NCBI RefSeq assembly: GCF_041897535.1
Contig: NZ_CP169217.1
Span: 1,798,001-1,862,000, forward strand
Origin: Methylomicrobium lacus_A
GTDB lineage: Bacteria; Pseudomonadota; Gammaproteobacteria; Methylococcales; Methylomonadaceae
DNA: 64,000 nucleotides
Direction of reading: 5' to 3'
In this document: piece by piece, positions 25,844 to 35,429 of the stretch
How positions within the stretch are numbered: the stretch's first letter is position 1
Layout: every line of letters begins with the position of its first letter
Notes under the pieces: model-generated
Told to the model about the DNA's origin: nothing
What the model saw: only the letters and a program-made list of their open reading frames with translations
Database searches by the model: none
Made by a program: the position numbers and the translations under genes

Positions 25844-27332
25844 GCCGGTCGATCATGCCGTCGTTGTGCTTGACCAGCTTGTCGACCAACCGGCCCTCGG
25901 CATCGATCAACTCAAGCTGCAACGGCATCTTGCCGACCGCATGGGTCGCACAGGACAGACAAGGGTCGTAGGCACGGATCGCGACTTCCAGGTTGTTCAG
26001 CAGCGGCTCGCTCAGTTCGCGGCCGGACAGATACGTCGCCGCCACCTGCCGCACCGATTCGTTCATCGCCATGTTGTTGCTGGTGGTCGAGACGATCAGA
26101 TTGGCCTTGGTCACGATGTCGTTTTCATCGACCTGGTAATGGTGGAACAGCGTGCCGCGCGGCGCCTCGATCACGCCGATGCCTTCGAAGCGTTTTTCGC
26201 CCCGGGTCACCAAATCGTGACCCATCACGTCGGGATCGTGCAGCAATGTCTTGATGCTTTCGGCGCAATGCAAAAGTTCGATCAGGCGCGCCCAGTGAAA
26301 CGCCAGTGTACTGTGCACCATCGCTTCATTGCCGTGCGCCTTGAACTCCAGGCGCGCCGTTTCGGCCAGCGGCGTGTCGATGAAGTCGCAGTTGTTGACC
26401 CGCGCCAGGGGGCCGACGCGGTACCAGCCGTTTTCCTTGCCGAGGGACAACAGATAGGGAAACTTCATGTACGACCAGGAGCGGACTTCCTCGTGAATCG
26501 CCTCGTTGTACCGACAGTAATCGAAATGGTCCAGAAGCGTTTCGCCTTGGTCGTTTTTCGCGCGAATGCCGCCGTGATAAAGCTCCAACGCGCCGCTGGG
26601 CTGGATCAGGCCCAGGTAATTGCTGCGTATCGTCGCGAACTCGTCGTAAAAAGGCAGGCTGGAGCAATGCACCTTTTTGATCAGCGCGACCGAATCCGCC
26701 GCCCATCGAATCATCTGATCGACATCTTCGAGCAGGTAATCGCGCTCGGCCTGGGTCAGCGACTTGTTCATGCCGCCGGCGATCGCGCCAGTGCCGTGAA
26801 TGCGCTTGCCCGCTACCATCCGGATCACTTCCTGGCCGTATTTGCGCAGCTTGACGCCTTGCAGGCCGATGTCGGGATAGGCGTTCAATACCGCGATGAT
26901 GTTGCGCTTGCCGATGTCGCTTTCGAAGCCGAACAATAGATCAGGGCTGGATAAATGAAAGAAATGCAGCGCATGCGACTGCAGGACCTGGCCAAAATGC
27001 AGCAGGCGTCTTAATTTGGTCGCGCTCGGCGTCAGATTTTCGGGAGCGACGCCGACCAGTTGATCGATCGCCTTGGCGGCGGCCAGATGATGGCTGACCG
27101 GGCAGATGCCGCACAAACGCTGCACCAGCACCGGCAACTCCCAGTAAGGACGCCCCTGGATGAAGCGCTCGAAACCGCGGAATTCGACGATATGCAGCCT
27201 CGCCTGCTTGACCTTGTTGTTTTCGTCGAGCAACAACGTGACCTTGCCGTGGCCTTCGACCCGCGAGACCGGATCGACGACCACGCGTTTCAGATTTTCG
27301 CTGTTCTCGGCGGTTTCCAAATGTTCGTACAT
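25836..27332 (-). CDS. hoxH: NAD-reducing [NiFe] hydrogenase large subunit HoxH
   Basis: A 498-residue subunit carrying the Ni-Fe active site. The L1 motif is RLCGICPVSHH (residues ~73-83) and the L2 motif is DPCLSCATHAVG near the C-terminus, giving the four cysteine ligands. About 34 residues follow the His of L2 and should be removed by HoxW. The sequence type fits group 3d bidirectional enzymes. A small zinc-ribbon gene separates it from hoxY by 15 nt. Confidence 0.96.
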   Translation of the reverse strand: MYEHLETAENSENLKRVVVDPVSRVEGHGKVTLLLDENNKVKQARLHIVEFRGFERFIQGRPYWELPVLVQRLCGICPVSHHLAAAKAIDQLVGVAPENLTPSATKLRRLLHFGQVLQSHALHFFHLSSPDLLFGFESDIGKRNIIAVLNAYPDIGLQGVKLRKYGQEVIRMVAGKRIHGTGAIAGGMNKSLTQAERDYLLEDVDQMIRWAADSVALIKKVHCSSLPFYDEFATIRSNYLGLIQPSGALELYHGGIRAKNDQGETLLDHFDYCRYNEAIHEEVRSWSYMKFPYLLSLGKENGWYRVGPLARVNNCDFIDTPLAETARLEFKAHGNEAMVHSTLAFHWARLIELLHCAESIKTLLHDPDVMGHDLVTRGEKRFEGIGVIEAPRGTLFHHYQVDENDIVTKANLIVSTTSNNMAMNESVRQVAATYLSGRELSEPLLNNLEVAIRAYDPCLSCATHAVGKMPLQLELIDAEGRLVDKLVKHNDGMIDRHA

Positions 27333-27347
27333 AGACTTCTCTAAAAT

Positions 27348-27578
27348 TTAACCAGAACCACAGGCATGGCCCATTTGATTCGGCGGGCAGGCAACCGTTC
27401 CATATGAACAAAAGACGCAGCAATCGCCCTGCTTAGGTTTTAATAAAGCCTGGCAATTCGTACATTGGTAAAAATAAATACAGGAATCGGTCGGCATGAT
27501 TTCCTGTTTTTCAAATCCGCACTCGGGACACGTCAGCACCGATGTCAAAACAGGTTTCGTCGCTGATCGCTTAATCAT
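27348..27578 (-). CDS. Cysteine-rich zinc-ribbon protein (GDCCVFCSYG family) inside hox operon
   Basis: A 76-residue protein with two or three metal-binding cysteine groups: CPECG, CTNCQ and GDCCVFCSYGTVACPP. The GDCCVFCSYG motif belongs to a widespread small family often found with metal-handling genes. Here it overlaps the end of hoxY by 8 nt and precedes hoxH by 15 nt, so it is translated with the hydrogenase. A part in metal or cofactor handling is a guess. The ATG at 27578 is preferred over the longer frame. Confidence 0.8.
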   Translation of the reverse strand: MIKRSATKPVLTSVLTCPECGFEKQEIMPTDSCIYFYQCTNCQALLKPKQGDCCVFCSYGTVACPPNQMGHACGSG

Positions 27579-28113
27579 AATGCACCAGTTCATAAGGCAG
27601 CGACGGCTCCCTCCCTTCCAGCAAATCGGTCAGGAATTTCCAGAACACATCCGCCGACGGCGGGCAGCCGGGCAGGAAATAATCGATCTTGACCACTTCA
27701 TGCACCGGCCGCACCTTGTCCAGCAGTAGCGGCAGCTCGGGATCGCTCGGAATCTGCGGATTCTCGACGCCGATGCCGTCCAGATAGGCTTCCTGCAGGC
27801 ATTCTTCCAGCGGGATGAAGTTGCGCAAGGCCGGCAGGCCGCCGTTGATCGCGCAGGCGCCGACCGCGACCAGGATCTTGCAGTTCTTGCGGAACTCGCG
27901 CAGCACATGCACGTTTTCGGAGTTGCAGACGCCGCCTTCGATCAGGCCGATGTCGCAGTTAGTGCAGTGTTCGATGTCGGTGATCGGCGAGCGGTCGAAT
28001 TCGACCACTTCGGCCAATTGCAACATCCGTTCGTCGATATCGAGTAAGGACATGTGGCAGCCGAAGCAGCCTGCCAGCGAGGTGGTGGCGACGCGGATTT
28101 TTCTATTAGCCAT
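27571..28113 (-). CDS. hoxY: NAD-reducing hydrogenase small subunit HoxY
   Basis: A 180-residue Fe-S subunit that takes electrons from HoxH. The proximal cluster ligands are visible: SLAGCFGCHMSLLD (residues ~13-26), CTNCD/GGVCNSEN, GACAINGG and LPGCPPSADVFW. It is the short form typical of soluble group 3 enzymes, with no signal peptide. Overlaps of 8 nt with hoxU upstream and the zinc-ribbon gene downstream. Confidence 0.96.
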   Translation of the reverse strand: MANRKIRVATTSLAGCFGCHMSLLDIDERMLQLAEVVEFDRSPITDIEHCTNCDIGLIEGGVCNSENVHVLREFRKNCKILVAVGACAINGGLPALRNFIPLEECLQEAYLDGIGVENPQIPSDPELPLLLDKVRPVHEVVKIDYFLPGCPPSADVFWKFLTDLLEGREPSLPYELVHYD

Positions 28114-28822
28114 GTTCGCTTCTCTCCTGTTCCAGACTGACTTCGTCGATCTCTCTATGGTCGTACACCCGCTCGCCGATCGGTACCGTGTAGCCGGTGC
28201 GTTTGATCAGGATCGCGCCGGTCGGGCAGATATTGGCGGCCTGGTCGGTCGCTTCGAGATCGGTGTCTTTCAACAGCCCGCTTTCGGCATTCACGATCAG
28301 ATGCTTGTTGATGCCACGGCCGCTGATCGCGAACACGTCCTTGCCGTCCTTTTCCCGGCTGGCGCGCACGCACAGCGTGCAGAAGATGCAGCGGTTGTGA
28401 TCGATCAATACGTCCGGGTGCGAGGCGTCCATGTTCCGCTTCGCGTAAAAATGCGGAAAATGATTGTCGAGCATGTTCAGATGATAGGCGACCGCCTGCA
28501 ACTGGCAGTTGCCGGTTTTTTCGCAGCCGGGGCACAGATGATTGCCTTCGACGAACAGCATCTGGGTGATCCGCCGCCGGTCGGCGTTCAGCTCCTGGCT
28601 GTCATTCAAAATATCCTGGCCTTCGGCCGCCGGGAAGGTGCAGGCCGAGCAGATCCGGCCGTTGACCCTGACATTGCACAGCTTGCAACTGCCGTGCGGC
28701 GTATAGCCCGGATGATGGCAGAGATGCGGAATGTAGACGCCCGCCGCGGTCGCGGCCTCCATGATGGTTTGCCCATCGATGAAAGGAATGGCCTTGCCGT
28801 CGATCGTGATCGTTTTACTCAT
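28106..28822 (-). CDS. hoxU: NAD-reducing hydrogenase diaphorase small subunit HoxU
   Basis: A 238-residue iron-sulfur subunit resembling the N-terminal part of NuoG. An N-terminal 2Fe-2S domain (GSCKLCNVRVNG...CSAC), a His-Cys motif (HLCPGCEKTGNCQLQ) and a ferredoxin-like motif (CIFCTLCVRAS) are seen, with ANICPTGAI near the end. It links HoxF to HoxY. The ATG at 28822 overlaps hoxF by 8 nt. Confidence 0.95.
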   Translation of the reverse strand: MSKTITIDGKAIPFIDGQTIMEAATAAGVYIPHLCHHPGYTPHGSCKLCNVRVNGRICSACTFPAAEGQDILNDSQELNADRRRITQMLFVEGNHLCPGCEKTGNCQLQAVAYHLNMLDNHFPHFYAKRNMDASHPDVLIDHNRCIFCTLCVRASREKDGKDVFAISGRGINKHLIVNAESGLLKDTDLEATDQAANICPTGAILIKRTGYTVPIGERVYDHREIDEVSLEQERSEHG

Positions 28823-30602
28823 GTTCTGCCGCCGTTTGTTGCAAATGCGCCGCCGCATCGTTCCGGTTGGCCATGCGCCGCGCGGTTTCGAGCGCGCCAT
28901 CGAGATCGAAGCCCGGTTCGAAACTGATTTTCTTCAAGCGGCTTTGATAGCGCTCGGGATAACGTTCCAATGTCGTCAACACCGGGTTCGCGGCCGTTTG
29001 CCCGAGGCCGCAATGGCTGTTCGTCTTGATCAGGCGGCAAATTTCTTCCAGAGCGACCACGTCGCCGGCCGAGCCGTGGCCGCCTGTGATCTTGTCGAGC
29101 TGATTCCGCAGCAGCGACGTGCCGACCCTACACGGCGTACAGAAACCGCAGCTTTCATGCGCGAAGAAATGGGTGAAATTATGTGCGATGGCCAGAATGT
29201 CGCGGTTGCCGTTAAAGACGATGAACGAGCCGCCGGTAGCCAGATCCTCGAACGCCAGCTTACGGTCGAATTCCTGGTCGGAAATGAAGGTTCCGGAAGG
29301 TCCGCCGACCTGCACGCCGAGCACGTCGCTCGCGCCGCAGTCTTCCAGAATGGCTCGGATCGTCGTGCCGAACGGGTATTCGTAAATGCCGGGTTTGGCA
29401 CAATCACCGCTGATGCTCAGGATCTTGCTGCCTTGCGATTTTTCGGTGCCGCTTGCTGCAAACCAGTCGCCGCCATGGACTGCGATCGCAGACGCCGCAT
29501 AGAAGGTCTCGACGTTATTCACGACCGTGGGCCTTCCGAGATAGCCGCTGGTCACCGGATACGGCGGGCGGTTGCGCGGGATGCCGCTTTTGCCTTCCAG
29601 CGATTCGATCAGGGCGGATTCCTCGCCGCAAATATAGGCGCCGGCGCCAAGGCGGATTTCGATATCGAAATCGACTGCCCCGCCCAAAATTCCGGTTCCG
29701 AGCAGTCCGGACGCGCGGCGCTCTGCCAGAGTGGCTTGCAGTTTGCCATGAAGGTGCAGATATTCGCCGCGCAAATACAGAAAACCCTGCTTCGCGCCGA
29801 TGATCGCAGCGCACAGGGTCATGCCTTCGAACACCTGATGCGCGAACGAATTCAGCAGCACCCGGTCCTTGAAGGTGCCGGGCTCGCCCTCGTCCGCATT
29901 ACACACCACATAGCGTTCGACTTGCTGTTCTTCGGCGCAGAAGCGCCATTTCATTGCGGTCTTGAAGCCGGCGCCGCCCCTCCCCCGCAAACCCGACTTG
30001 TCGATTTCCGCCAGGGTTTCCTTGAAGCCTCTCGCCAAAGCCGCCTTCAGCGCTTCGCCCTGCGCAGTCTGGCTGTTCAACAATAAGCCCGGTTTACGGA
30101 TGTTATCGTCCACCTCGAAAAATTCGGCCGGCCACTCCTCCAGCGGTATTTCCCCGTTGATCAGTTCGGCGATTTGGTCGATCCGGCTCCGGTCGAGACG
30201 GGTCAAGGCGTAGCCGTTGACGAGCCCTGCCGGTCCCTGGTCGCACATGCCGGTGCAGGAGGTGTTGTCCAGACTCACCACGCCGTCGCTGCGGACTTCG
30301 CCGACCGCGACATTCAATTTATCCGCCAGATAAGCCATCAGTTCCTGCTTACCCAGCATATGGTCGGTGATCGAGTCGCTGATCAGCAGTTCATAGCGGC
30401 CCTTGGGGGTGAGCGAAAAAAAACTGTAGAATTCGATGGCGTCGATGATCCGGGTCCGCGGGATGCGCAAGGCTTCGGCCAGCAGCTCGACCGCATCGGC
30501 CGGAATATGATGGTAACGAGCCTGAACCGCTCTTAAAATTTCCAGCAGGTGCGTCGGCCGAAAATCGTGTTTTGCCGCAAGACTCTGAATGAACTGTCGC
30601 AT
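28815..30602 (-). CDS. hoxF: NAD-reducing hydrogenase diaphorase large subunit HoxF
   Basis: A 595-residue flavoprotein. Residues ~1-160 are NuoE-like with a 2Fe-2S site (NTSCTGMCDQGP), so no separate hoxE is needed. Residues ~180-570 are NuoF-like: GLRGRGGAGFKTAMKW (FMN/NAD site), NADEGEPGTFKDR, GAYICGEESALIESLEG, and the 4Fe-4S motif SCGFCTPCRVGT. It moves electrons between the hydrogenase and NAD(H). First gene of the minus-strand operon. Confidence 0.96.
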   Translation of the reverse strand: MRQFIQSLAAKHDFRPTHLLEILRAVQARYHHIPADAVELLAEALRIPRTRIIDAIEFYSFFSLTPKGRYELLISDSITDHMLGKQELMAYLADKLNVAVGEVRSDGVVSLDNTSCTGMCDQGPAGLVNGYALTRLDRSRIDQIAELINGEIPLEEWPAEFFEVDDNIRKPGLLLNSQTAQGEALKAALARGFKETLAEIDKSGLRGRGGAGFKTAMKWRFCAEEQQVERYVVCNADEGEPGTFKDRVLLNSFAHQVFEGMTLCAAIIGAKQGFLYLRGEYLHLHGKLQATLAERRASGLLGTGILGGAVDFDIEIRLGAGAYICGEESALIESLEGKSGIPRNRPPYPVTSGYLGRPTVVNNVETFYAASAIAVHGGDWFAASGTEKSQGSKILSISGDCAKPGIYEYPFGTTIRAILEDCGASDVLGVQVGGPSGTFISDQEFDRKLAFEDLATGGSFIVFNGNRDILAIAHNFTHFFAHESCGFCTPCRVGTSLLRNQLDKITGGHGSAGDVVALEEICRLIKTNSHCGLGQTAANPVLTTLERYPERYQSRLKKISFEPGFDLDGALETARRMANRNDAAAHLQQTAAEHE

Positions 30603-30707
30603 TGGAACCGCCTGGCTTGGTCTGATTTTAAAACGGTTATTTATTTTTTATCCATGATCGCGGTTAAATAGTATTAATATCCGGTTATTAGTTCAACAGG
30701 TTTCAAA
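30603..30707. promoter_or_regulatory. Divergent promoter region between hoxF and hypF
   Basis: A ~105-bp AT-rich gap between divergent operons (runs such as TTATTTATTTTTTATCC and TTAAATAGTATTAATATCC). It must hold promoters for both the structural and maturation genes. I could not identify a particular sigma-factor site with confidence. Confidence 0.5.
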
Positions 30708-32957
30708 ATTATTACCGAGCATCTCGTCATTACGATTACAGGCTATGTCCAGGGCGTGGGCATGCGGCCGTTTATCGCCCGCCTTGCGGGGCTGTGCAGG
30801 CAAAACGGCTGGGTCGCCAATACCGCCGAGGGTCTGACGATTGCGCTTGAAGGCGAGCCCGGCTTGCAGCAACAGTTTCTTGACCGCCTGCAAAGCCAGT
30901 TGCCGCCGCTGGCCGGCATCGTGTCACTGACAGTCGAAAAGCAGCCGCCGGCGAATTACCGCGATTTTCAGATCAAAGCGAGCCGCGACAAAGGCAGCAC
31001 ATCGGCCTACGTATTGCCCGACATCGCGGTCTGCGCGGATTGCATCAACGATATATTCAATCCCGACAGCCGCTTTTACCGCTATCCCTTCACCAGCTGC
31101 ACGAACTGCGGCCCGCGTTACAGCATCATGCAGAGCCTGCCTTACGACCGGGAGCGCACTACGATGACCGGCTTCGCCCTATGCGCGGACTGCGAACGGG
31201 ATTATCGCTCTGCCGACAACCGGCGCTTCCACGCGCAAACGCTCGCCTGCCCAAACTGCGGGCCTGTCTTGAGCTTGCTCGATGCGGCCGGCAAGCGCTT
31301 GGCCGAACGAGATGGCGCCTTGCTCGCCGCAAGCGATTACTTACGGGAGGGAAAGATCATCGCAGTCAAGGGCATCGGCGGCTTTCAGCTCTGGGTCGGT
31401 GCGGCCAACCAGGCGGCGATCGAGCGCCTGCGCTTTAGAAAACACCGCCCGCAAAAACCGTTTGCGCTGATGGCGGCCGATTTGGCGGCCGCCCAGGAAC
31501 TGTGTTCAGTCAACGATCTCGAACGACAAACGTTGACCTCGCCCGCCGCGCCGATCGTGCTATTGAGAAGACGGGAAAGCGCTAAGGTTGCCGATGCGGT
31601 CGCTCCCGACACCGACCTGCTCGGGGTGATGCTGGCCTATGCGCCTCTGCATCATTTGCTGCTGCGCGAATTCGGCGCGGCGGTCGTCGCGACCAGCGGC
31701 AACCGCCAGAACGAACCGATCTGCATCGACAACGACCAGGCCCTGGACCGGCTTGCGGACATTGCCGATGTTTTTCTGACCCATAATAGGCCTATCCAGC
31801 GCCCCCTGGACGATTCTATCGTCCGGCTGATCGGCGGCAAGATGACCCTGTTGCGCCGCGCCCGAGGTTACGCTCCCCTGCCCGTACTGCTGAAAACGGC
31901 GCTGCCCGATGCGCTGGCGGTCGGCGGCCATCTAAAAAATACGGTCGCCGTCTGCCATGACCGGCAAATGATTCTGAGCCCGCATATCGGCGATCTCGAT
32001 TGCGCGGCTTCGCGGCAGCAATTCGAGGCCGCCTTGACCGATCTTCGGCAGTTTTACCGGATCAAGCCGGAAAGATGGATGCGCGATCTGCACGACGGCT
32101 ACGGCAGCAGCCAGTTTGCGATGCGGGAATGGCAGACGGCAAGCGGAAAAGTGCAGCATCACTACGCGCACATCCTGGCCTGCATGGCCGAACACGGCCT
32201 GGAGCCGCCCTTGCTCGGCGTAGCCTGGGACGGCAACGGCCTCGGCGACGACGGCGCCTTGTGGGGCGGCGAGTTCCTCAAGATTCACGGCCACGGTTTC
32301 GAGCGTTATGTGCATCTTCGGCCGTTTTCGCTGCCCGGCGGCGGCAAGGCGATCGAGGAGCCGAGGCGCGCTGCGCTGGGCCTGCTGCACGAGATGTATA
32401 AGGAGCCCGTGTTCGATCTGAACTTCCTGCCTTTTTCCGAATCGGAATTACAGCTTCTGCGCCCCGTGCTGGCGAAACAAATCAACTGTCCGCGCACCAC
32501 CAGCGCGGGCCGCCTGTTCGATGCGGTCGCGAGTCTCTTGGGGCTTTGCCAGATCAATCAATACGAGGGTCAGGCGGCAATGGCACTGGAAAATTGCGCG
32601 TCAAGAAATGACTGCGAGGCCGCTTATCCCTTCCGAATCATCGACAGCAAACCAATGATCATCGACTGGCAAGACGCGATCGAAGCACTTTTAGCCGACA
32701 TACCGAACCGTGATGCTGAATTGATCGCCAAAAAATTCCATAATACGCTGGCGGAGATGATATTGGCTATCGCGAAACGCGCCGGCGAACCAACCATCGT
32801 CCTCAGCGGCGGCTGTTTCCAGAATGCCTGCCTGGTGGAAGCCACTGTCGAGAGATTAGAAACCGCCGGCTTCAAGGTGTTCCGGCATCAAAACATCCCC
32901 CCAAACGACGGCGGCCTGGCGCTCGGGCAGCTGTATGCGACAAAATACATCGGATAA
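30708..32957 (+). CDS. hypF: Carbamoyltransferase HypF (probable ATT start)
   Basis: A ~749-residue enzyme that makes the cyanide ligands of the Ni-Fe site from carbamoyl phosphate, with HypE. Domains: acylphosphatase-like (GYVQGVGMRPF), two CxxC zinc-finger pairs (CADC...CTNCG; CADC...CPNCG), YrdC-like (KGIGGFQLW) and the C-terminal Kae1-like domain (HHYAHILACMAEHG; LSGGCFQNACL). The first ATG/GTG/TTG in frame is the GTG at 30756, which lies inside the acylphosphatase motif. The frame is open back to 30678, and ATT at 30708, 7 nt after an AGG, gives the usual N-terminus (ITEHLVITITGYVQGVG). Starts at ATT are rare; a sequencing error is the alternative. Confidence 0.9.
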   Translation: MITEHLVITITGYVQGVGMRPFIARLAGLCRQNGWVANTAEGLTIALEGEPGLQQQFLDRLQSQLPPLAGIVSLTVEKQPPANYRDFQIKASRDKGSTSAYVLPDIAVCADCINDIFNPDSRFYRYPFTSCTNCGPRYSIMQSLPYDRERTTMTGFALCADCERDYRSADNRRFHAQTLACPNCGPVLSLLDAAGKRLAERDGALLAASDYLREGKIIAVKGIGGFQLWVGAANQAAIERLRFRKHRPQKPFALMAADLAAAQELCSVNDLERQTLTSPAAPIVLLRRRESAKVADAVAPDTDLLGVMLAYAPLHHLLLREFGAAVVATSGNRQNEPICIDNDQALDRLADIADVFLTHNRPIQRPLDDSIVRLIGGKMTLLRRARGYAPLPVLLKTALPDALAVGGHLKNTVAVCHDRQMILSPHIGDLDCAASRQQFEAALTDLRQFYRIKPERWMRDLHDGYGSSQFAMREWQTASGKVQHHYAHILACMAEHGLEPPLLGVAWDGNGLGDDGALWGGEFLKIHGHGFERYVHLRPFSLPGGGKAIEEPRRAALGLLHEMYKEPVFDLNFLPFSESELQLLRPVLAKQINCPRTTSAGRLFDAVASLLGLCQINQYEGQAAMALENCASRNDCEAAYPFRIIDSKPMIIDWQDAIEALLADIPNRDAELIAKKFHNTLAEMILAIAKRAGEPTIVLSGGCFQNACLVEATVERLETAGFKVFRHQNIPPNDGGLALGQLYATKYIG

Positions 32958-32961
32958 ATCT

Positions 32962-33207
32962 ATGTGCCTAGCCGTTCCCGGACGCATCATCAGTGTTTCA
33001 AACGCAAGCGATCCCTTGGCGCGTACCGGCCGGATCGATTTTGCCGGCGTTAGCCGGGAGATCAGCCTGGCCTATGTGCCGGAAGCGAAGGTCGACGACT
33101 ACGTAATCGTGCATGCGGGCTTCGCGCTCTCGGTGCTGGATGAAGAGGACGCCCTGGCCAGTCTACAGGCCTTCAGGGAGCTGGACGCGGCGGGTGAAGA
33201 CCGATGA
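32962..33207 (+). CDS. hypC: Hydrogenase assembly chaperone HypC
   Basis: An 81-residue chaperone beginning MCLAVPGRI; Cys2 holds the Fe(CN)2CO unit with HypD. The domain continues with DFAGVSREISLAYVPEAKVDDYVIVHAGFA in two strands-helix parts as usual. The start at 32962 (not the earlier in-frame ATG) is fixed by the conserved MCLAVPG. It overlaps hypD by 4 nt. Confidence 0.96.
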   Translation: MCLAVPGRIISVSNASDPLARTGRIDFAGVSREISLAYVPEAKVDDYVIVHAGFALSVLDEEDALASLQAFRELDAAGEDR

Positions 33208-34298
33208 AATATCTGCAAGAATACCGCGACCCCGTAACCGCCAAAAAACTGGTCGCGGCGATCAAGACGGCCGCGACTCGGCCCTGGAAGATCATGGAGG
33301 TCTGCGGCGGCCAGACCCATAGCGCGCTGAAGTACGGCATCGACCAGTTGCTGGACGGCGCGATCGAATTGATCCACGGCCCCGGCTGCCCGGTCTGCGT
33401 GACCCCTATCGAATACATCGACAAGGCGCTGGTGGTTGCCGAAATGCCGGGGGTGATATTCTGCTCGTTCGGCGACATGCTGCGCGTGCCCGGTTCAAAA
33501 AGAGATCTGCTGGGGCTGAAGGCGCAAGGGGCCGATATACGGATCGTCTACTCGCCGCTGGATGCGCTGACCCTGGCGCAACAAAACCCGAACAGGCAGG
33601 TGGTATTTTTCGGCGTGGGTTTTGAAACCACCGCCCCGGTTACCGCGTTGGCGGCCTATCAGGCCAGACAATTAGCCCTCGAAAACTTCACGCTGCTGAT
33701 CTGTCATGTGCGCGTGCCGCCGGTGATCGAAGCGCTGCTGAACTCGCCCAGCAACAAGGTACAGGGCTTTCTCGGCGCCGGGCATGTGTGCTCGATCATG
33801 GGCTACCACGAATATCTGCCGATTGCCGCGCGCTACCGGATTCCTATCGTGATCACCGGTTTCGAGCCGGTCGATCTGCTGCAAGGGCTGCATATGACCG
33901 TCAAACAACTCGAAGAAGGCCGCTTTGAAGTCGAAAACGAATACAGCCGGGTCGTGAAAGCACAAGGTAACCTGTCTGCTCAAGCCTTGCTATTGAAGGT
34001 ATTCGATACGGTCGACCGAAGCTGGCGCGGACTGGGCCCGATTGCCGGCAGCGGCCTGGCGCTGAATGCCGACTACGACGACTGGAACGCCGAACGGCGC
34101 TTTCCGGTGACGAATATACCCCCCCAGGAATCGCCACGCTGCCGCAGCGGAGACGTGTTGCAAGGCCTGATCAAGCCAACCGAATGCCCCGAGTTCGGCG
34201 TCCGCTGCACACCCGAAAAGCCTCTGGGGGCGACCATGGTTTCGTCCGAAGGCGCCTGCGCCGCCTATTTCCATTACCGCATCCATCCCCATGTCTGA
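33204..34298 (+). CDS. hypD: Hydrogenase Fe-S assembly protein HypD
   Basis: A 364-residue scaffold that builds the Fe(CN)2CO centre. Conserved parts are CGGQTHS (residues ~34-40), HGPGCPVCVTP (~63-74), GFETTAPVT and GHVCSIMG, plus the C-terminal 4Fe-4S cysteines (PRCRSGDVLQG; FGVRCTPEKP; GACAAYF). Overlaps hypE by 8 nt. Confidence 0.96.
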   Translation: MKYLQEYRDPVTAKKLVAAIKTAATRPWKIMEVCGGQTHSALKYGIDQLLDGAIELIHGPGCPVCVTPIEYIDKALVVAEMPGVIFCSFGDMLRVPGSKRDLLGLKAQGADIRIVYSPLDALTLAQQNPNRQVVFFGVGFETTAPVTALAAYQARQLALENFTLLICHVRVPPVIEALLNSPSNKVQGFLGAGHVCSIMGYHEYLPIAARYRIPIVITGFEPVDLLQGLHMTVKQLEEGRFEVENEYSRVVKAQGNLSAQALLLKVFDTVDRSWRGLGPIAGSGLALNADYDDWNAERRFPVTNIPPQESPRCRSGDVLQGLIKPTECPEFGVRCTPEKPLGATMVSSEGACAAYFHYRIHPHV

Positions 34299-35337
34299 CC
34301 TGGAACTCAACTGCCCCTTGCCGCTGCAATACGACCGGATCGTGATGGCGCACGGCGGAGGCGGCCGCCTGATGCAGCAACTGCTGGACAACCTGATCCA
34401 GCCGGCGTTCGGCAATCCGCTGCTGAACCAGAAACACGACAGCGCGGTATTCGAAGTCAACGGCTCGCGGCTCGCCTTCACGACCGATTCCTATGTCGTG
34501 AAGCCTTTGTTTTTCCCTGGCGGCGACATCGGCAAGCTGGCCGTCTGCGGCACCTTGAACGACCTGGCGATGAGCGGCGCGAAGCCTTTGTATTTGACCT
34601 GCGCGCTGATCATCGAAGAAGGCTTCCCGATCGCAGACCTCGAGCGTATCGTGCAATCGATGCAGCACACGGCCGAAGCCGCGGGTGTGTTGATCGTGAC
34701 CGGCGACACCAAGGTCGTCGACAAGGGCAAGGGCGACGGGGTCTTCATCAATACCGCAGGCATCGGCCTGATCGACGCCGGCATCGAGAGCAATCCCGGC
34801 CGAATTAAAGGGGGCGACAGCATCCTCCTGAACGGCGACCTCGGCCGGCACGGCATCGCGGTGATGCTGGAACGCGAAGGCTTGAACTTCGCGCACGAGA
34901 TCGAAAGCGATTGCGCCGACCTTTCAGGGCTGGTCGGAGAATTGCTCGCGGCCGGGATCGAAATCCATTGCATGCGCGACCTGACCCGCGGCGGCCTGGC
35001 GGCCGCGTTGATCGAGCTGGCCGCGACGGCGCGGCAGCACATCGAAATTAGGGAAGCCTCGCTGCCGGTTGACAGTAACGTCAAAAGCGCCTGCGAGATA
35101 CTGGGTTTCGATCCGGTCTATATCGCCAACGAAGGCGCGTTTATTTTATTCGTTCCCGAAGAACAGACCGAACAGGCCTTGTCGGTTTTGCGAGGGCATC
35201 CGCTCGGCCGGCAGGCTAGCCGGATAGGCCAAGTTACCGGGCCGCATCCCCGCGGCACGGTCACGCTCGAAAACGTCATGGGCGTCAGCCGGGTTCTGGA
35301 TTTATTCAGCGGCGAGCAACTGCCCCGGATTTGTTGA
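34291..35337 (+). CDS. hypE: Carbamoyl phosphate/cyanide ligand enzyme HypE
   Basis: A 348-residue PurM-like ATPase that dehydrates the thiocarboxamide on its own C-terminal Cys to make cyanide. It has MAHGGGGRLMQQLL, DSAVFEV, TTDSYVVKPLFFPGGDIGKLAVCGT and ends LPRIC, keeping the essential terminal cysteine. Last hyp gene of the plus-strand unit; a sensor-like gene follows after 92 nt. Confidence 0.97.
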   Translation: MSDLELNCPLPLQYDRIVMAHGGGGRLMQQLLDNLIQPAFGNPLLNQKHDSAVFEVNGSRLAFTTDSYVVKPLFFPGGDIGKLAVCGTLNDLAMSGAKPLYLTCALIIEEGFPIADLERIVQSMQHTAEAAGVLIVTGDTKVVDKGKGDGVFINTAGIGLIDAGIESNPGRIKGGDSILLNGDLGRHGIAVMLEREGLNFAHEIESDCADLSGLVGELLAAGIEIHCMRDLTRGGLAAALIELAATARQHIEIREASLPVDSNVKSACEILGFDPVYIANEGAFILFVPEEQTEQALSVLRGHPLGRQASRIGQVTGPHPRGTVTLENVMGVSRVLDLFSGEQLPRIC

Positions 35338-35429
35338 ATATTGAGATTATTTATTACTCATTTCTGGATCTTTTCTGGCAATGCGCTTTCCAATGGTCAT
35401 CCGTTATCTCAAACCGTTGGGAGACAGCC

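Noticed and set aside
25809..30086. Long plus-strand frames opposite hoxH and hoxF
   Set aside because: Shadows of the hydrogenase genes.
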